From NCBI RefSeq assembly GCF_003073045.1, contig NC_037601.1, positions 21,798,150 through 21,862,149 of the forward strand: a stretch of 64,000 nt of DNA, read 5' to 3'. A model generated the notes under the pieces. The model made no database searches, was not told the DNA's origin, and worked only from the letters and a program-made list of their open reading frames with translations. The stretch is from Pomacea canaliculata (lineage: Eukaryota > Mollusca > Gastropoda > Architaenioglossa > Ampullariidae). The translations under genes were made by a program, and so were the position numbers. How positions within the stretch are numbered: the first letter of the stretch is position 1; each line of letters opens with the position of its first letter. This document shows positions 33,808 to 46,395 of the stretch, in pieces.

Positions 33808-36536
33808 AGAACTATGCAAACAGACGGCTATATGGTGGTGATATTTATTTTATAGGTGGCGCTAGCCGCAAGTACCCCGAGACACGGTGGGAAGTTTTTG
33901 GTTCCATTTTTTTCTGCAAACAGTCTGGCAACTACGGTCGACAGTCTTTGCTGCCTGGTTAACTCCTGACAGTTAAACAGCTTCTGGTGTTTGTCCATTC
34001 TGACTGCTTCATTGTAGCCATCCAGCCAGAGACTAGTTGTTCTAGAGTGCACTTGTTTATGGTTTGAATTTAAATGTTTCTTTGTACGAGTACTGATGTT
34101 CATGGTTTAAATTTAAATGTTTCTTTGTACGAGTACTGATGTTCATGGTTTGAGTACTAATGTGGTGGTGGAGTGTGGGGTGCAGTCAGGTGCTGAGTCC
34201 ATCGTCCCGTTACTATTAAACAGAAAACTGCATGTCACAGCTTTCTCGATGTAACATCATTATTTCCGTCTTTGTACTCGTGAGCTAAGCACGTGCAGAT
34301 GAGAAAGTAATGAAACTGCCATTAATACTCCATTGAATCTCCGACAGTCCCTACGATGCAGGACTGGGCAGGAGCGTCCTTTGCATGCAGATTGTTTTAT
34401 TTAACAAACATTAGTTTTATTTACAGTAGGTTCTGGTAATTAGTACAGGAGCACACGGACTTCAGCTACTCATTCCGAATCTGTCAGGTTTTCCCACAAA
34501 TCGCATTTATCTCGGAGAATAGCTTTTATTAGCAGCTTAACTAGACAAATATGGCCGCACACACCTGCCATTTGTTCTCTCATAATAATAATAATGTTGG
34601 TAATTTTTGCCTTCGAGAATGTGCCTGCGACACGCGAAAAATGTGTTCACACTGGTCAGTGGTTGTCCTGCAAATGCTGATCAACTAAAACTGACTTCAC
34701 AAACAAATAACGAGCAAGACCTGGCTTGTGTAAAGAATTTCGGATGCCGTGACTATGGGTAGAAGAAAGAGTACAAGTGATTTTTTTTACAATGGTACAT
34801 AAATGCATGCCAAATATTTTTTTTTTCATTTTACCATAGCTTTTGTTATGGATGAGAGAATGATTGAGATATAATCAGTCTTCTTTATTATTATAACAAC
34901 ATTAATACTAGATTTTTATAAATCATTTCTGCACTATAAAGCATTACAGTGCACTTGACAAATATAAATTAAAATACATATGTGGACACAAAATGTGCAT
35001 AGACCACTTTCATAGTACAAAAGAGATCAACAAACAAAGATAAATACAACAGTATGGCATCAGAGTATGGGAGCGCAATCTCTCATTCAATTAAAAAGTT
35101 ACTGCAACAAAAAAAAAAAAAACAAAAAAAAAAAAACAAAAAACAAACAAACATTGCAAAGACTTCTCAAGTGAAGTGCGATGTATAAAAGTTGGTGTCT
35201 GGCGGCTGTCACAGCAAAAGGACATCTGTTAGAGGTACGACTGTTATATGCTTTCCCATCGAGGTTTTGTTTACGATTCAACAACTGGCAACCGTAAGAG
35301 CAACTGGCAACACGACCGACCAGCTAGGCTAAATGACTACATCAGGGCGACCAGAACAGCCTGGGGGATGAGATCAGAAGCCGGCCATGTTCCGCCATCT
35401 TCACACACACACGCGCATCCGCGAGCGACAGTCGGAAGCACGCAGCCTCCATATTGGGTTTTGAACGTTGTGACCTGTCACCACAACAATCACTGAAGTG
35501 CATCAATCTTTTCAATCAGTGAGACATGGCTTCAGCAACAAGGTGGCGACAGCGTGGACGTCAAGCCAACGTCAGCAGGGAGTTGGCTAATGTGTTTTCC
35601 CTTCCTACCTGTCCGGGTGGTTATGGGGGTAGGGTGTGGGGGTGTGCACTGCTATCATCTACAGATCGTCAAAAATACTGTCGTTCCTTGTTCTGTCCTT
35701 CCAATATAATTTTTGAAATTTTTCGTCTTTCTTATTTAAAAAAAAAAAACGAAACAAAACAAAACAAAAAGCAACGGAACAAACAAACAAACCAAAACAA
35801 GCCCAAGCATCCCACGCCACTACACTGTCATTTAGCACGGCCATGTGGCAGTCCTGGAAAAGGGTGGTGCTGAAATACACCTTTTGCATTTGACACTTTG
35901 CAATGAATTTTGATTTGCATATTTTAAAACATTTTCGCTGTGAAAAGACTTTTGCTAGTTTGTCTTCATGTATGGTTGCCGCTATGGTCCTAACCCTTCG
36001 TTATTTTACCTCCGCTGTGACAGTCATGATGGTCAGTCAGGAACTTTAATGAAGCAGTGGTATTTAAATTTGGGGAATTTCACCTTTGTCGGATGTTTTG
36101 CTAGAATTGTAAGGTAAAAAAATTAAGAATGATATCAAAACATGTCGGTTTGATTTTCGTAAACATGTTTACAAACATTGTGTCCTGTAATGGGCAAAAG
36201 TGAGGAGGGTTTACAAATTGTCTTTTGACGATTGGTGTACGTGTACGAGCAGGAAGGTCTATGGTAAATATGTTTGTTTTGTTTTCAGAGCACGTGGGAA
36301 ATCTGCATATCTATCTCTTCCACAGGATCCAATGGACAAACAACCTACCTCCGCCTCTCGACCGTATCCTTGTGGTTCCCCCCGACGATTCCTGAAAGAA
36401 TGCCATTAGTCATCATCGCTTTAATCGCGTTATGGGTGTCTACCGCAAACACTGCTCTTTGATGGTTTGTTTATTTGCTTGATAGTGGCTGTCAAACAGC
36501 CTGCATCTCATCTTATTCAACTGCGCAGTTCCCGTG
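33808..36536. other. Gene-poor stretch
   Basis: It contains a 47 bp tandem duplication (34058-34150), an A-rich tract at about 35106-35152, and TAA and AATAAT microsatellites. A possible exon after TTTGTTTTCAG at 36287/36288 is open in all three frames (stops at 36379, 36408 and 36462), so none can be preferred. Confidence 0.4.
34058..34150 (+). repeat. Tandem duplication, 47 bp unit, about two copies
   Basis: The block GGTTTGAATTTAAATGTTTC...GTACGAGTACTGATGTTCAT is repeated head to tail almost without change, with a partial third start (GGTTTGAG). Confidence 0.8.
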
Positions 36537-36542
36537 TGCCAT

Positions 36543-36617
36543 GGTATAAAAGTCAGACATCGGAGTCTGTAGTTCAGGTGTTTGCGCTGCCATCCAACCG
36601 TCGCCTTGTCTCCTGAG
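36543..36617 (+). promoter_or_regulatory. TATA-box core promoter and non-coding first exon
   Basis: TATAAAAG lies at 36543-36550. The expected start site is about 30 bases further on (about 36573). The short leader exon ends at CCTGAG|GTAAGT (36617/36618), a near-perfect donor. The next acceptor in line is before the secreted-peptide exon at about 36995-37001. Confidence 0.6.
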
Positions 36618-37053
36618 GTAAGTCTGTCAACCTGTGTTTCTAACCTTGAGTACTGGTCTCTTGTTTGTTGGGTTTGAGTGACTTTGTGTTTGTCATTACT
36701 GATATTACTGTAAAAGAAAAGAAGAAAAAATATAAGCACACATAATGTTTCTAGCATTATAGCACGGTCATCTCAAATAACACCGGGATAATCGAATAGT
36801 GGTAAACCTCTAACGACCTCAGGTTTAAAATCGTAATAAATATTATAAATATATACTTTTTAATTGGCTAATGAAAATGTAATAAGCTTGACCCAGGATT
36901 TATCGTGTGCATTATCTTATGAATAAAAAATTTGCTCTATCTTTATTGCTGCTAACTTGATCATCTGTCGTGTCTTGTCTCGTGTGTTGCAAGCCACAGC
37001 TTCCACTACACTTGTCCATCACAGGAACTGTTTGTACGAGGGAACTTCTCGCC

Positions 37054-38350
37054 ATGACCAACAAACACATCATCTTCGGCCTGGCGGTCATCGTCATGTT
37101 GGCTGTTACTGTCGTTGCAGACGACGAACCCGATGATGACGACCATGTTAACTCTGGCAATATCTGCTTTCTGTTCTTTGATTGGTACAATAGAAATTGC
37201 TTCGTGTTACCAATCTCATCGCTGTGTCTTGAAACTGCGGACTACCTAAGACGAGGTTGTATTAGTCACGTTTTTTTTTTCGCACACTGTATTTGTTCTT
37301 GAAATATTCTTCTTTGTAAAAATTGAAATCGTTTCTTCTTTTAGCATTGTTTTGTTAATTAAAGCAAAACACATGCATAGCAAGCCTATAAAATATTGCT
37401 CAGCAATCTGTGGATGGTGGCTACTCAGCCAGTAAAGGGTGGCTAATGAATCCACAGAGGATGGCGAGATAATCTGTAACAGGGGCTACTAAACCTGTGA
37501 AGCCTGGCTTCAGTTGTAAGAAGGCTAAATATGTGAAGACAGATTACAAAGTTTAGCCTTTGACTGCTTTAGCACTTTCTCTCTTTAGTGTTAATGACTT
37601 TACGGGGTCATGAACCCGTGAACTGAAGTGAACGAAGAAATACGAGGTAAACAGGATTTAAGTGAAAGATGAAAGCATAAATGATGTGCATTAGGAGAAT
37701 AATTTTTCTATCATCGATAAACGATAACATAAGTCGGTAACATTGGGTGAGCAAGGAGTACCTGTACTTTGTAATCAGGGTAGCCGGCAATAACTGTGTT
37801 CTCCGATTTGCAGTTTGTCGCTTTCCAGTTCCACCAGCCACCGGCTAAACTACAACAGCAACTGATGTGAGGTGAGGAATGAGTGAGTGAGAGACATTCA
37901 TAGTTACAGCAAACACACAGACGCACGTACACACACTTGTTTATACAGAAATATGTATATATTTGTTGTTGTTGTCTCTGTGCACATTAATCATTACATA
38001 ATAAAATGTGCGTTCTTTGTATGCGCATGCGCGTTCGTGTTTCGCTGCGGTCAAAAATTATTAAATCGGATTGGTGGACAAGCAGCTCGAGAAATAAATG
38101 AGTAAGCAATTTTACACTTTTCTTTTTCAGTCACTCTGATAAAGCACTATTTACGCTGACACGGAGTTCAACACCAAAATTTCCAATCATCTTTTTTTCG
38201 ACTGGATATTCTTAGGATAGAAAAGGACTGTGTAGAATGTACCCGGGATACTGCTAACAACAAATTGATGTAAATGTATTGAGTATTAAACGATTTCCTG
38301 ATCACAAATGATGTACTTTTTTGTTGTTTCTTTCAGTCTGCAAAACCTGA
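37054..38350 (+). CDS. Short secreted cysteine-containing peptide precursor
   Basis: ATG at 37054 follows an acceptor (TTGCAAG or GCCACAG, about 36994-37000) and opens a clear signal peptide: MTNKH, then the hydrophobic core IIFGLAVIVMLAVTVV, with likely cleavage after Ala22. An acidic spacer (DDEPDDDD) and then a mature part with three cysteines follow. If a weak donor (G|GTTGTA, 37255/37256) is joined to the strong acceptor TTTCTTTCAG at 38336, the protein ends VCKT, giving 72 residues and four cysteines spaced 10-8-10, which suggests two disulfides. If unspliced, the frame runs to 37302 with three more cysteines (82 residues). The small size, signal peptide, acidic spacer and TATA promoter fit a gland- or tissue-specific secreted peptide. 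The family is unknown and no activity can be inferred. Confidence 0.6.
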
Positions 38351-39412
38351 TTTTCTCGTTACTTGTGTCGTTAGCGATGTGTTGTGTATCGTGTCCTTGT
38401 ATTTTTGAAGTTCTGATGAGCTGACAGATTCCTTTATAAATATATAATGTATAAGGCACGTTTGTTAATGTGTATATACGTCTAGCTGAATGGATTTGTG
38501 TTTATGGGGAAATGTGTGACAGAGTTGTGACATTGATGTACACATGGACATCTGCCACTATCTTGATAAAATCAACTACAGTGACAGCTTTCAAATTAAG
38601 CTATTTTATTTTATTTTTATTCACAATTTTCAAAACAAGAGGACACTATACAATTGTAAGCCAGCTTTTTAAAGCAGCAGCTTCTGCAATAAATAATTCA
38701 TCGTTATGATGTTTGAAAAGCTAATCTTATATATCAGAGGTTTGTTCTTCCACAAATTCCAATTGACGAAAAAGCTACATCTGGCATATTTTTTTGACGA
38801 ACTTAATTTACCCTTGTCCTATTCCAGGAACTTTTGTAATTGATTCACCCACTTCCTACAGGCCTAAAATTTTCACCAGTTACTCATTTCCGGTGACAAG
38901 TCAATGTTAAATCATTTCCTGCAGTCGCAGTAGTAAATAAAGTTTAATTAATAAAAAAATTTTGTATGAAAATATTAAAAGCGGTAAGGGAGATAAGTAA
39001 CTTGTCCTCTAGAACTAGTAGGCTATCTCCCCTGATTTTGCCTTTGACAAAGTAAAACGAAACAAAAAATCGCTGACAAAATAACATGCAGCCGTGCCTT
39101 GGATGAATGAATTCAAACAAAACTAAACACAAAATCCACACAAAAGCATAAAACTAAAAAGTTCGTGCCAGCAGACAGTTGCAGTGTCAGCCTGGTGCTG
39201 GATCAGCAACCGTCAAGTTGCGACGACACTCGACACTCTGGGGAGAGAGAGAACAGAGAAGGGCGAAAAAAGGATGGATATTTTACTATTTTAATGCATT
39301 TAAAAATTGTTAACTTTTTTTTTTCTTTTTGCTAACTTGATCATCTTTCATATTTTTTTTCTCGTTTAAGTTGTAAGTTCTAGCTTTCCACTCCCCTTGA
39401 ATGATGAGATAG
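38351..39412. other. Gene-free stretch with possible 3' untranslated region
   Basis: An AATAAA near 38687-38692 could end the secreted-peptide transcript. Nothing else is recognised before the hAT element. Confidence 0.4.
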
Positions 39413-40603
39413 GCAGTGGCGTAGGAACCAGCGGGGGCAGCCGCCCCCCCAAGGAAAATACAGGGGGGGGGGCAGGAATATCCTTTCCCCCCCCCCAATA
39501 TTTGAGACGTAATTCCTCACAAAGAGCAAAGAACTGAAGAAAGGTAGGGGAACGTAGAGAGGAGACGGTCATCACCGTCACAAAAGCGGGCCCTGAGGCA
39601 AGTGGAGGCCCTAACACCTCTGACGATCAGATCGGGGACAGTCCGTTGGTCTTGTTTGCCATGCTAATTGCAGGCTGTGTTGAAGCCTGAGTGAAGAAAG
39701 CAGCCGGACAGTACATCGGTACATCGAGTGTCGTCTCCCTCCCCCCTCCCCCATAATGCGACGCCTTTTCTTTGGCGGTTTCGTTTGACCAACATAAAAC
39801 ATCCCCCACCCACTCGCTGTCACCCACGGTGTGTGACCGAGTGTGACTGCGTGGCCTGTGCATGCGCGCATGTGTGCATAGGTGTGTGCGCGCTGGTGTA
39901 TATGTGCAGAGCTGGAATGTTGATCGTTGCTGTCACGGGGGTTTGGTGTTTTCTTCTTTAGGTACATGTATACTGTTTGGTAGTGTATTTTGTAATAGAG
40001 GTACTGGAAGAGCTGACCAGTAGGTAACATGGGAGACGGGGGGATTGCTCTTGGCCGAAAGGGTTAGGGAGAAAGATGTTAAGCGAGATCGATAAGCTTT
40101 TGAAACTGTATCTTACTATCCCAGTTACCACGGCAACTGTAGAACGCAGTTTTTCTGCCTTAAAACGAACAAAAACATACCTGAAAAGTTCCATGACACA
40201 AACGCGCTTGAATAACTGTCTCACTATGCATGTATTTAAAGAGAGGGTTGATCTGCTTAATCTGGACGAGATTGCAATGGAGTTCATTAATAGAAATCAC
40301 CGAAGACGCAGTTTTTTTTTGGCACACTGACTTGCCAACCTTGATTAATATGATTTATATGATTATAACGTTTATCACATTTCTTGTGAATGCGTTAGCC
40401 GGGGAGTCATTCTTTAATTTGTTTTTTCTTATTTAATGCTGCTTTGCCTTTTAACAATAAACAGCGTGTTGTGATGCTACCACTGTGTACGTGCGTGCAG
40501 TACCCCCTCCCATCCTTTTTTACGTAATGTGCGAGTGCGAACGCCGTTCACTGTCAGCAGGGAGTTTGCCCCCCCAAAGCCGAACATCTTCCTACGCCAC
40601 TGC
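39413..40603 (+). mobile_element. hAT DNA transposon, internally deleted
   Basis: The ends are inverted repeats: the left begins GCAGTGGCGTAGGAA at 39413 and the right ends TTCCTACGCCACTGC at 40603, 15 bp perfect. Both ends are followed internally by C/G homopolymer blocks. A frame for the hAT dimerisation domain lies at 40076-40330, and an AATAAA at about 40456 fits the transposase 3' end. The N-terminal zinc finger and catalytic core are absent, so 1.2 kb remains of an element normally about 3 kb. The flanking 8-mers differ, so no target duplication is visible. Confidence 0.82.
40076..40330 (+). pseudogene. hAT transposase C-terminal dimerisation domain
   Basis: The frame contains LTIPVTTATVERSFSALK and then LNNCLTMHV, the conserved end of the hAT C-terminal dimerisation domain seen in ZMYM1-like and 52 kDa repressor-like transposases. 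The catalytic part is missing, so it cannot work alone. About 85 codons remain open without a stop, suggesting a fairly recent deletion derivative. Confidence 0.82.
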
Positions 40604-42762
40604 TTACGAAAGCAGTCCGTAAACTTGGCAGAATTTTTTTAACTTAAAAACTTAGTAGAAAAACTAAGAAGCTCCGATCTTCGTCAAACTAGCCAGCTTT
40701 GGCTACAACATGGAACTTGTACTGGGCAACAACGACTGCCAGAAGGAGACAAAAATGTGTCCTGACGACTCGTGGACAGCACGAAGTTCAAGCACTCGCA
40801 GTCCTGATGACAGTCGAGGAGAGAAGCAACAACTTTCTGACACAAGTTACAAACCTCTGAGCTCAAAATTCCAAGTGCAATGAAGCCAAAGCAAGTCTGT
40901 TGGTAATCTTTGCCCTGCCTCGCACCAGTCGTATGGAGATCCACTGTGGAGGATGGGGTTGCCGTGGAGTATTAGAGATAATCTTAGGGTGCAGGCGTCT
41001 CATTGTTAGTCATCCTGAGCACGCGTTTATCAGGACTAACTCTCAGACACTGAATATCTTACCAGTCGGTGTAGAGTAGCCTAATTACCGCGCAGAACCA
41101 GTGTTCGATTCCCGCCTGTCTGAGACAGTGAAGTTTTCTTCCCTCTGTGTGTTCCTCCCGCTTTCCCCCAAACACACCCCACCCCAACAACAACAACTCT
41201 TGCTTTAACGCATAACTCTTGTTGACGAGTGCAGCACACAGTAAATAAATATTGTCATAACCATGAAAAATTTACATGACTGGTACTTATATCTGAACAA
41301 GAAAAGTAGCGATGGAAATTCATTTGTAAGGATCTGCGTGCATGCGTGTTCGCTTGCTAGACAACAGGTAACTTTGCATTAATGCCCAGAACAGGCAGGA
41401 GTCTGGGTGGCGACTCACATTCTTGGCACGACAAAGTTGTCCCGCTGGTCGTGAATCATTTCCCCCTTGCCTGTCCACCCTATCCCCCTTAGCAGACTCC
41501 CCGTCGCGTGACTCCTGGCGTCGGTGACGTCACCCATCCGGAAATATAGGAACTGTCAGGACAGCCATGTCGCTGAAATGTGCCGGGTGCCTACCCACCC
41601 TGGTCTTGCACTCACCCGAGCTCGGGCCCCGAGCTTAGCAAGGAATAATATACTGAAAGTATTACACCCTGTAAGTTGATTTTGTTTGCAATAAAGGTAT
41701 TTATCGTCTCAGACGTAACAAACTGACTTTTAAGCTAACTTTAAAAAAAATCTTGTTGAATAAATAACAGTAAATCCTTGTTACATGTTACGGGAAAGTT
41801 GATGATGTTGTTGTCACGTCACGATTAAGCGAGAGAATTCTGACAGTCTGGACATAATATATTAAAAAATAATGTAGGATGACCAGAAAGGTGATGATGA
41901 TAAAAACGACGATGGGGTTAGGACTGTCATGCTTGTCATTCAGAGGTTAGCAATACAACATTACCTCGAGTCCTACACCTTTCACGGAAAGGTTTTACAT
42001 ATCATCGCTCATTCACTCGCTCACTTGTTTGCTCTTCTGCGCTAGAAGAGATAATTATTGCCAACAATTATTATTATTATTCGGTTTTCTGAGGTAATTA
42101 TGTGTGTGATCAAATAATTTTGTTACATAATGTAAAAAAAAGGACGACTATTTAAATGGTCACTGCAACAATGTTAATGTTCTTCCTGAAAACTGTAGGT
42201 GAGACACAGCTTACTCATTCTTACAATTACAGTCACACGCAGAGTTTGAAGATTTGTAAAATTATAAATAAATGACAGTGGAACGACATTTTGTTGAACA
42301 GTTTTGAATTTTCATAAATGCTCGACGAGGCCAAACGACGGTTTTATTGCCAGGAATACATTTTAGGTTTGAAATTATCAAAATGTGCAACTCCTTTTAA
42401 AAAAAGAATTACTCCAAGGAAGCAGATATTGTGACTAGGATAAGCCTGTGAGCCGCGGCTTGTCACCTCGGTCTTTGTACATCTACTTGGCATTTGGGTG
42501 TTGTTTTCTCTCTACCACCACACGACATGTTCGTCCCCACAACTTCTTTACTCTGTGCTTCTAGTGAGACTTCAATCTTTTACCAAAGTGGTCGTTTAGT
42601 CTGAATACAGTTCATCTAACAAATAATGAACTTTTTGTTAAAGTTAGTAAATATTTATCGCTGGTAATGGACAAGTTCATTCTTGACCATTCGATTTATT
42701 TTGGTTTTGTTTGTTTTGTTTTTTTTAATGTCTGTGCTTATGCACCTGTGTGTGTTTCGGCA
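40604..42762. other. Gene-free stretch with a tRNA-like SINE head
   Basis: No coding exon is recognised. At about 41067-41115 a tRNA-like segment carries GTAGCCTAATTACCGCG followed by GTGTTCGATTCCCG, the latter an excellent B-box. The A-box is imperfect. The rest is AT-rich. Confidence 0.4.
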
Positions 42763-42878
42763 GGAGAGGAGTTTTTCGATTTGCAAGAGGTAAAATGCTT
42801 TTACTAGCTTCGTGCTGGGGGTGTCCACCACACCTCAATAATGTACATTGTGGGCAATTATCTGAAGATAATTTAGCT
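42763..42878 (+). repeat. Dispersed 115 bp repeat, copy 1
   Basis: It begins GGAGAGGAGTTTTTCGATTTGCAA and ends GTGGGCAATTATCTGAAGATAATTTAG, clearly homologous to 49231-49340 over its length. Both copies are preceded by a GT/T-rich tract and a CAG, so each looks like the start of an exon (coding GEE-F/S-FDLQ) as well as a repeat. Confidence 0.65.
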
Positions 42879-43739
42879 GCGATTTGTTTATATTACTTGT
42901 ACGATCGTGTGATCCAATTGTTTTACTCAGCCGTAATTTTTGTTTTTATTTTCAGTCGTATGAATAATGCAGACTAGAGATTAAATACAAAAGTATACTT
43001 TTGTTTTCCGATTTTCATTGCACAATTGCCTGATATTTGCTGTCTAGAGTCTTATTGTTCTCTCCCCAGAGCCTAATTTTTATTCCCGATGCTAATTTCA
43101 TCATAACCAACTGCCCCGAAAGAGCACCAAAAACCCCAAACAACTGCCTTTGAACTGTTGTTGTCAGCATCCCAGAGGCCAAATAAAGAAATAATAAAAG
43201 CAGTTTCTTCACTCCCCTTGCTCCGGTGTCAAGAGGGACTAGGGTGCGACCCCCTTTTTAGCCAGGAAGAGAGGGGGGGGAGCATTAGCTAACCTCGAAC
43301 GCCGCGTTCAAGTGGAGAAGGTTGAGCCTGCTTGCTGTTGTGCGATGTTCTGCTACAGCCTCTGCGTCCACACGATTTCTGTATTGAGACTTCAAATGCT
43401 GAAAATCCAAAGTTGAAAATGGCAGCAGCCACAATTTTGGCACTGGCGATACAACCCGCTTGTGCTATTTTCTTCTTCTTTTTGGCTACTTTTAAAAGCG
43501 TGATGTTTAAAAGTTAGCTGTAGCCAGCTGGCTGTAGCAACATACACAAACATCAAACATACACACAAGACACTGTTACTTGCTAACACAAAAACTGGTT
43601 TTTATATACATTGACCTTTATTCTGATCTGAGACCACCAAAAACTCCATATTAACAACAAAATGCAAAGGTATAAAACAAACTTTTGACTTAGTGCTGAT
43701 AATTTGTGAATACTGTTAAAACAAATCTACATGCTTTCA
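42879..43739. other. Gene-free spacer
   Basis: No gene is recognised. The open frames at 43015-43212 and 43332-43589 have no domain-like content. A GGGGGGGG run lies near 43275. Confidence 0.45.
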
Positions 43740-44697
43740 GTCCTCCATGGAATTGAACTTGACCAGAACTTTGGCCTCGAAGTTGCTGTCTGTCCCCTAG
43801 TGCGCAGCTTTGTCATGATAAGTCCTGCCAGACTGAACTATCTCTCAACCGCAGCACTGCTTGGCAAGACGGTGTTGGTGCGCAGATAGAGTTGTTTGAT
43901 CGTGGGCTATTTGTCCACTTCATTGACATTCTGCGACAATCCAGACATCAGGAAGGTAGTTGTCTCAGGGGTGCCGGTAACTTCTTCATAAATGATGAAG
44001 TCTGCCTGTTCGTCTGTGCACTTGGTTGGGGATTGGACTGGCGTGTCCATCAATGCTGCCTCTGCAGTCAAGAGGGATCTGCATTTCTCACGCAGGGTTT
44101 GGTCCCCAGTCCACATCAACTTGCACCTGAAACAATAATATGCACAATAATTAATGCTTTGTTTAATTTCGTTAAATTTTTTTTTTTCTTATTGTTGTTT
44201 TTTAATTAATTTTATAAAATGTACTGGTTTTTATGTACTTATTTTGATTTGTAGGCAAGTGTCAAAAGACCAGTGACAGTGACAGTCGAGGCACATGAAA
44301 TTTGAGTTCTGTGACCAAGAACAAAAGATATTAATTGTGGATACATCACCCTACTTAAAATAAAACTAGTAAAACAAACAAAAAAGGAAGAAAAAAAATA
44401 GTAAAACTTACCTCCAACATTTGGTTCGCCGTTTTCTGCTCATTAACTGCGTTTCCTGGCCAGTGAGTCTGGACACGAACTTTGAAAACTTCTCGTTCTC
44501 CAGCATGAAGAAGGACAGGTTGCATTCCAACAGGTAATCAAGGACGGCGGAATTGACGTCTGCTTAGCTGACGGTACTCTTGTGTTCCACTTTGAAGAGC
44601 TTCTAGACAGAGGGTTGGTCGTCGTCTTCCCTTTTCCGCTTTCGTGACGTTTCCAAGTCTTGAGTCAACTGCCTGGCAAGCAGTGGATGTTTCCTCT
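43740..44697 (-). pseudogene. Eroded hAT-family transposase gene with an intron
   Basis: Minus-strand exon A (about 44697-44411) contains HPLLARQLTQDLE, then VLDYLLECNLSFFMLENEKF, a typical hAT segment before the catalytic core. A canonical donor (GAG|GTAAGT, about 44412) and acceptor (TGTTTCAG|GTGC, about 44129) border a 0.28 kb T-rich intron and keep the frame. Exon B carries the C-terminal segment LPSSAAVER*FSLAG, the hAT dimerisation signature, with a stop inside it. Stops also occur after QPSV, after KSTVS and after NEVDK, so the gene is dead. It belongs to a hAT branch different from the element at 39413. Confidence 0.72.
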
Positions 44698-45839
44698 AAA
44701 ATAAACACATGAAAATGAAACAAAATTTTAGAAGTCCAAAGAGTGGGTACGTTTGCACCCTGTGAGGGGCTCCCATACCCAATCGAGAATCGTGCGCGAC
44801 CTACTGACCGGAAATGATTTGTGTTTCGATGATCGTACATGTAAAGCTGCTTTTGGCCATTTCCCGTGTACCAAAGTTATTTTTCCTTGCAGGCTTCGCC
44901 ATTACACTCATTTCAAACATGACAGTATTTTTTACATAATGCGACATGGCACATTCCTTCCACACCAATGTCTCAGGCTGCTTCTCCATTGACGGACAAA
45001 GCTTATTAGTTAAATAACCAACTTGTTACTGCCAAACAAGTGGCAGTCCACAGACATTATCACACAAGATGATGTTGACATGACATTTAAAGGTTTGATG
45101 CAGACTGAATATCAGCTGGACCGTTTTCATTCATCCTTAATTTAGTATTTCACCACTCCATGAACACTAATCACTCTCGTGCCTTTATGTCAAAAGTTTA
45201 GACATTGTTTTCTTTTTTTTCCTTTTTTTTTTTTTGTTGTTGTTGTCTGTTTGGCCAAGAGTGTTGATGCACAAAAAAATATTTTTAACTACAAAAGTTC
45301 CAATTTTAAATAATCATTATGTTAAAATTAAAATAATACAAGATATGTAAGTTGCAAAGTCTTTCAGTGGATTAGTAGCAACAACCTCTACCGACAGGAC
45401 GCCAGATATGACTCCACTTCATGATTTGAGAAATCTGTTTGACCAGACGTTTAAACAAAGAAAGTAATAATAAATGAGATTGAGGTATGTCACAAACCTG
45501 CTGAGCTATATTTTTTAATGTTTTTTTTTTTTTTTTTTGAGCTAGGAAGGAGACAGGGAAAAAGTAACTGGAAGGGGGAGGTTGAAAGACAGCAATTACT
45601 GTCTGAGTGCGCGCCACACAGGGATGGCCGGCCGGGCTTTGTTTTTTTGTTGTTTTTTTTTTTTAATCAACTGGTGTTGATAGGTTGTTTTGTTCGAAGA
45701 ACAAAGGAAAGAGTGTTTGAGTGTTTGGGATGTTGTTGTGTGAGTTTTTCCTTGACGGGGGCGGGGAGAAGTAACAGTCTCCTCGGTGTCATCAGTGTGT
45801 CCGGACGTTTTGTTTGCAACAAGTCTTGAACCGACTTGG
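44698..45839. other. Gene-free spacer with poly(T) tracts
   Basis: Nothing coding is recognised. T-rich runs occur near 45215, 45520 and 45650. Confidence 0.45.
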
Positions 45840-45960
45840 TGTTGTAGTCCTGACCGGACTGTGCACATCCTGACCAGATTTGTGTTATTTAACAAGTCCT
45901 GAACAGAATTGGAAGTTAGCCTTGACTGGACTGGGCACATCCTGACCAGATTTGTATCTG
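45840..45960 (+). repeat. Imperfect tandem repeat, about 70 bp period
   Basis: The segment with CACATCCTGACCAGATTTGT occurs twice, 70 bases apart, each preceded by a CCTGACC/TTGACT-GGACTG motif. Two copies are visible. Confidence 0.6.
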
Positions 45961-46195
45961 TTGAGGTGAGTGTGTATCTTTGTTGATTGTTCGGTGAGCG
46001 TGTGTTTAATGTTTGAAGAATGTTAGTTAAGTTTTGAACTTGCCATTTAGCTAAAGACTTTTTTTCTCCAGGTTTTTGTGGGTTTTTTTTTTTTCTCACT
46101 TTTGTTGTTTGATCTTCGCTTATTCATCGTATCCGCCTCGGGCTCACCAACCAGAGCTGAATTAGAAATAACTTCAGGAAGAGCATCGGTGCCAG

Positions 46196-46395
46196 TGAAA
46201 ACTTTGTGTTACTTTCAAGTGGACATATTTGTGTTACCTAGAAGTGGAAACTTTGTGTTACTTTCAAGTGGACATATTTGTGTTACCTAGAAGTGGAAAC
46301 TTTGTGTTATATTCAAGTGGACATATTTGTGGTACCTAGAAGTGGAAAGTTTGTGTTATATTCAAGTGGAGACTTGGTGTCATTTTCAACTGGAG
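46196..46395 (+). repeat. Minisatellite with 49 bp unit built from two 24-25 bp half units
   Basis: Copies of TTTGTGTTACTTTCAAGTGG and TTTGTGTTACCTAGAAGTGG alternate about 3.5 times. The half units are clearly related, so the array arose by duplication of a diverged dimer. The last copies are the most diverged. Confidence 0.8.

Noticed and set aside
36200..36462. Three overlapping frames after a TTTGTTTTCAG acceptor
   Set aside because: All three are open for 30 or more codons, so none can be preferred. Kept only as a possible alternative last exon of the 32593 gene.
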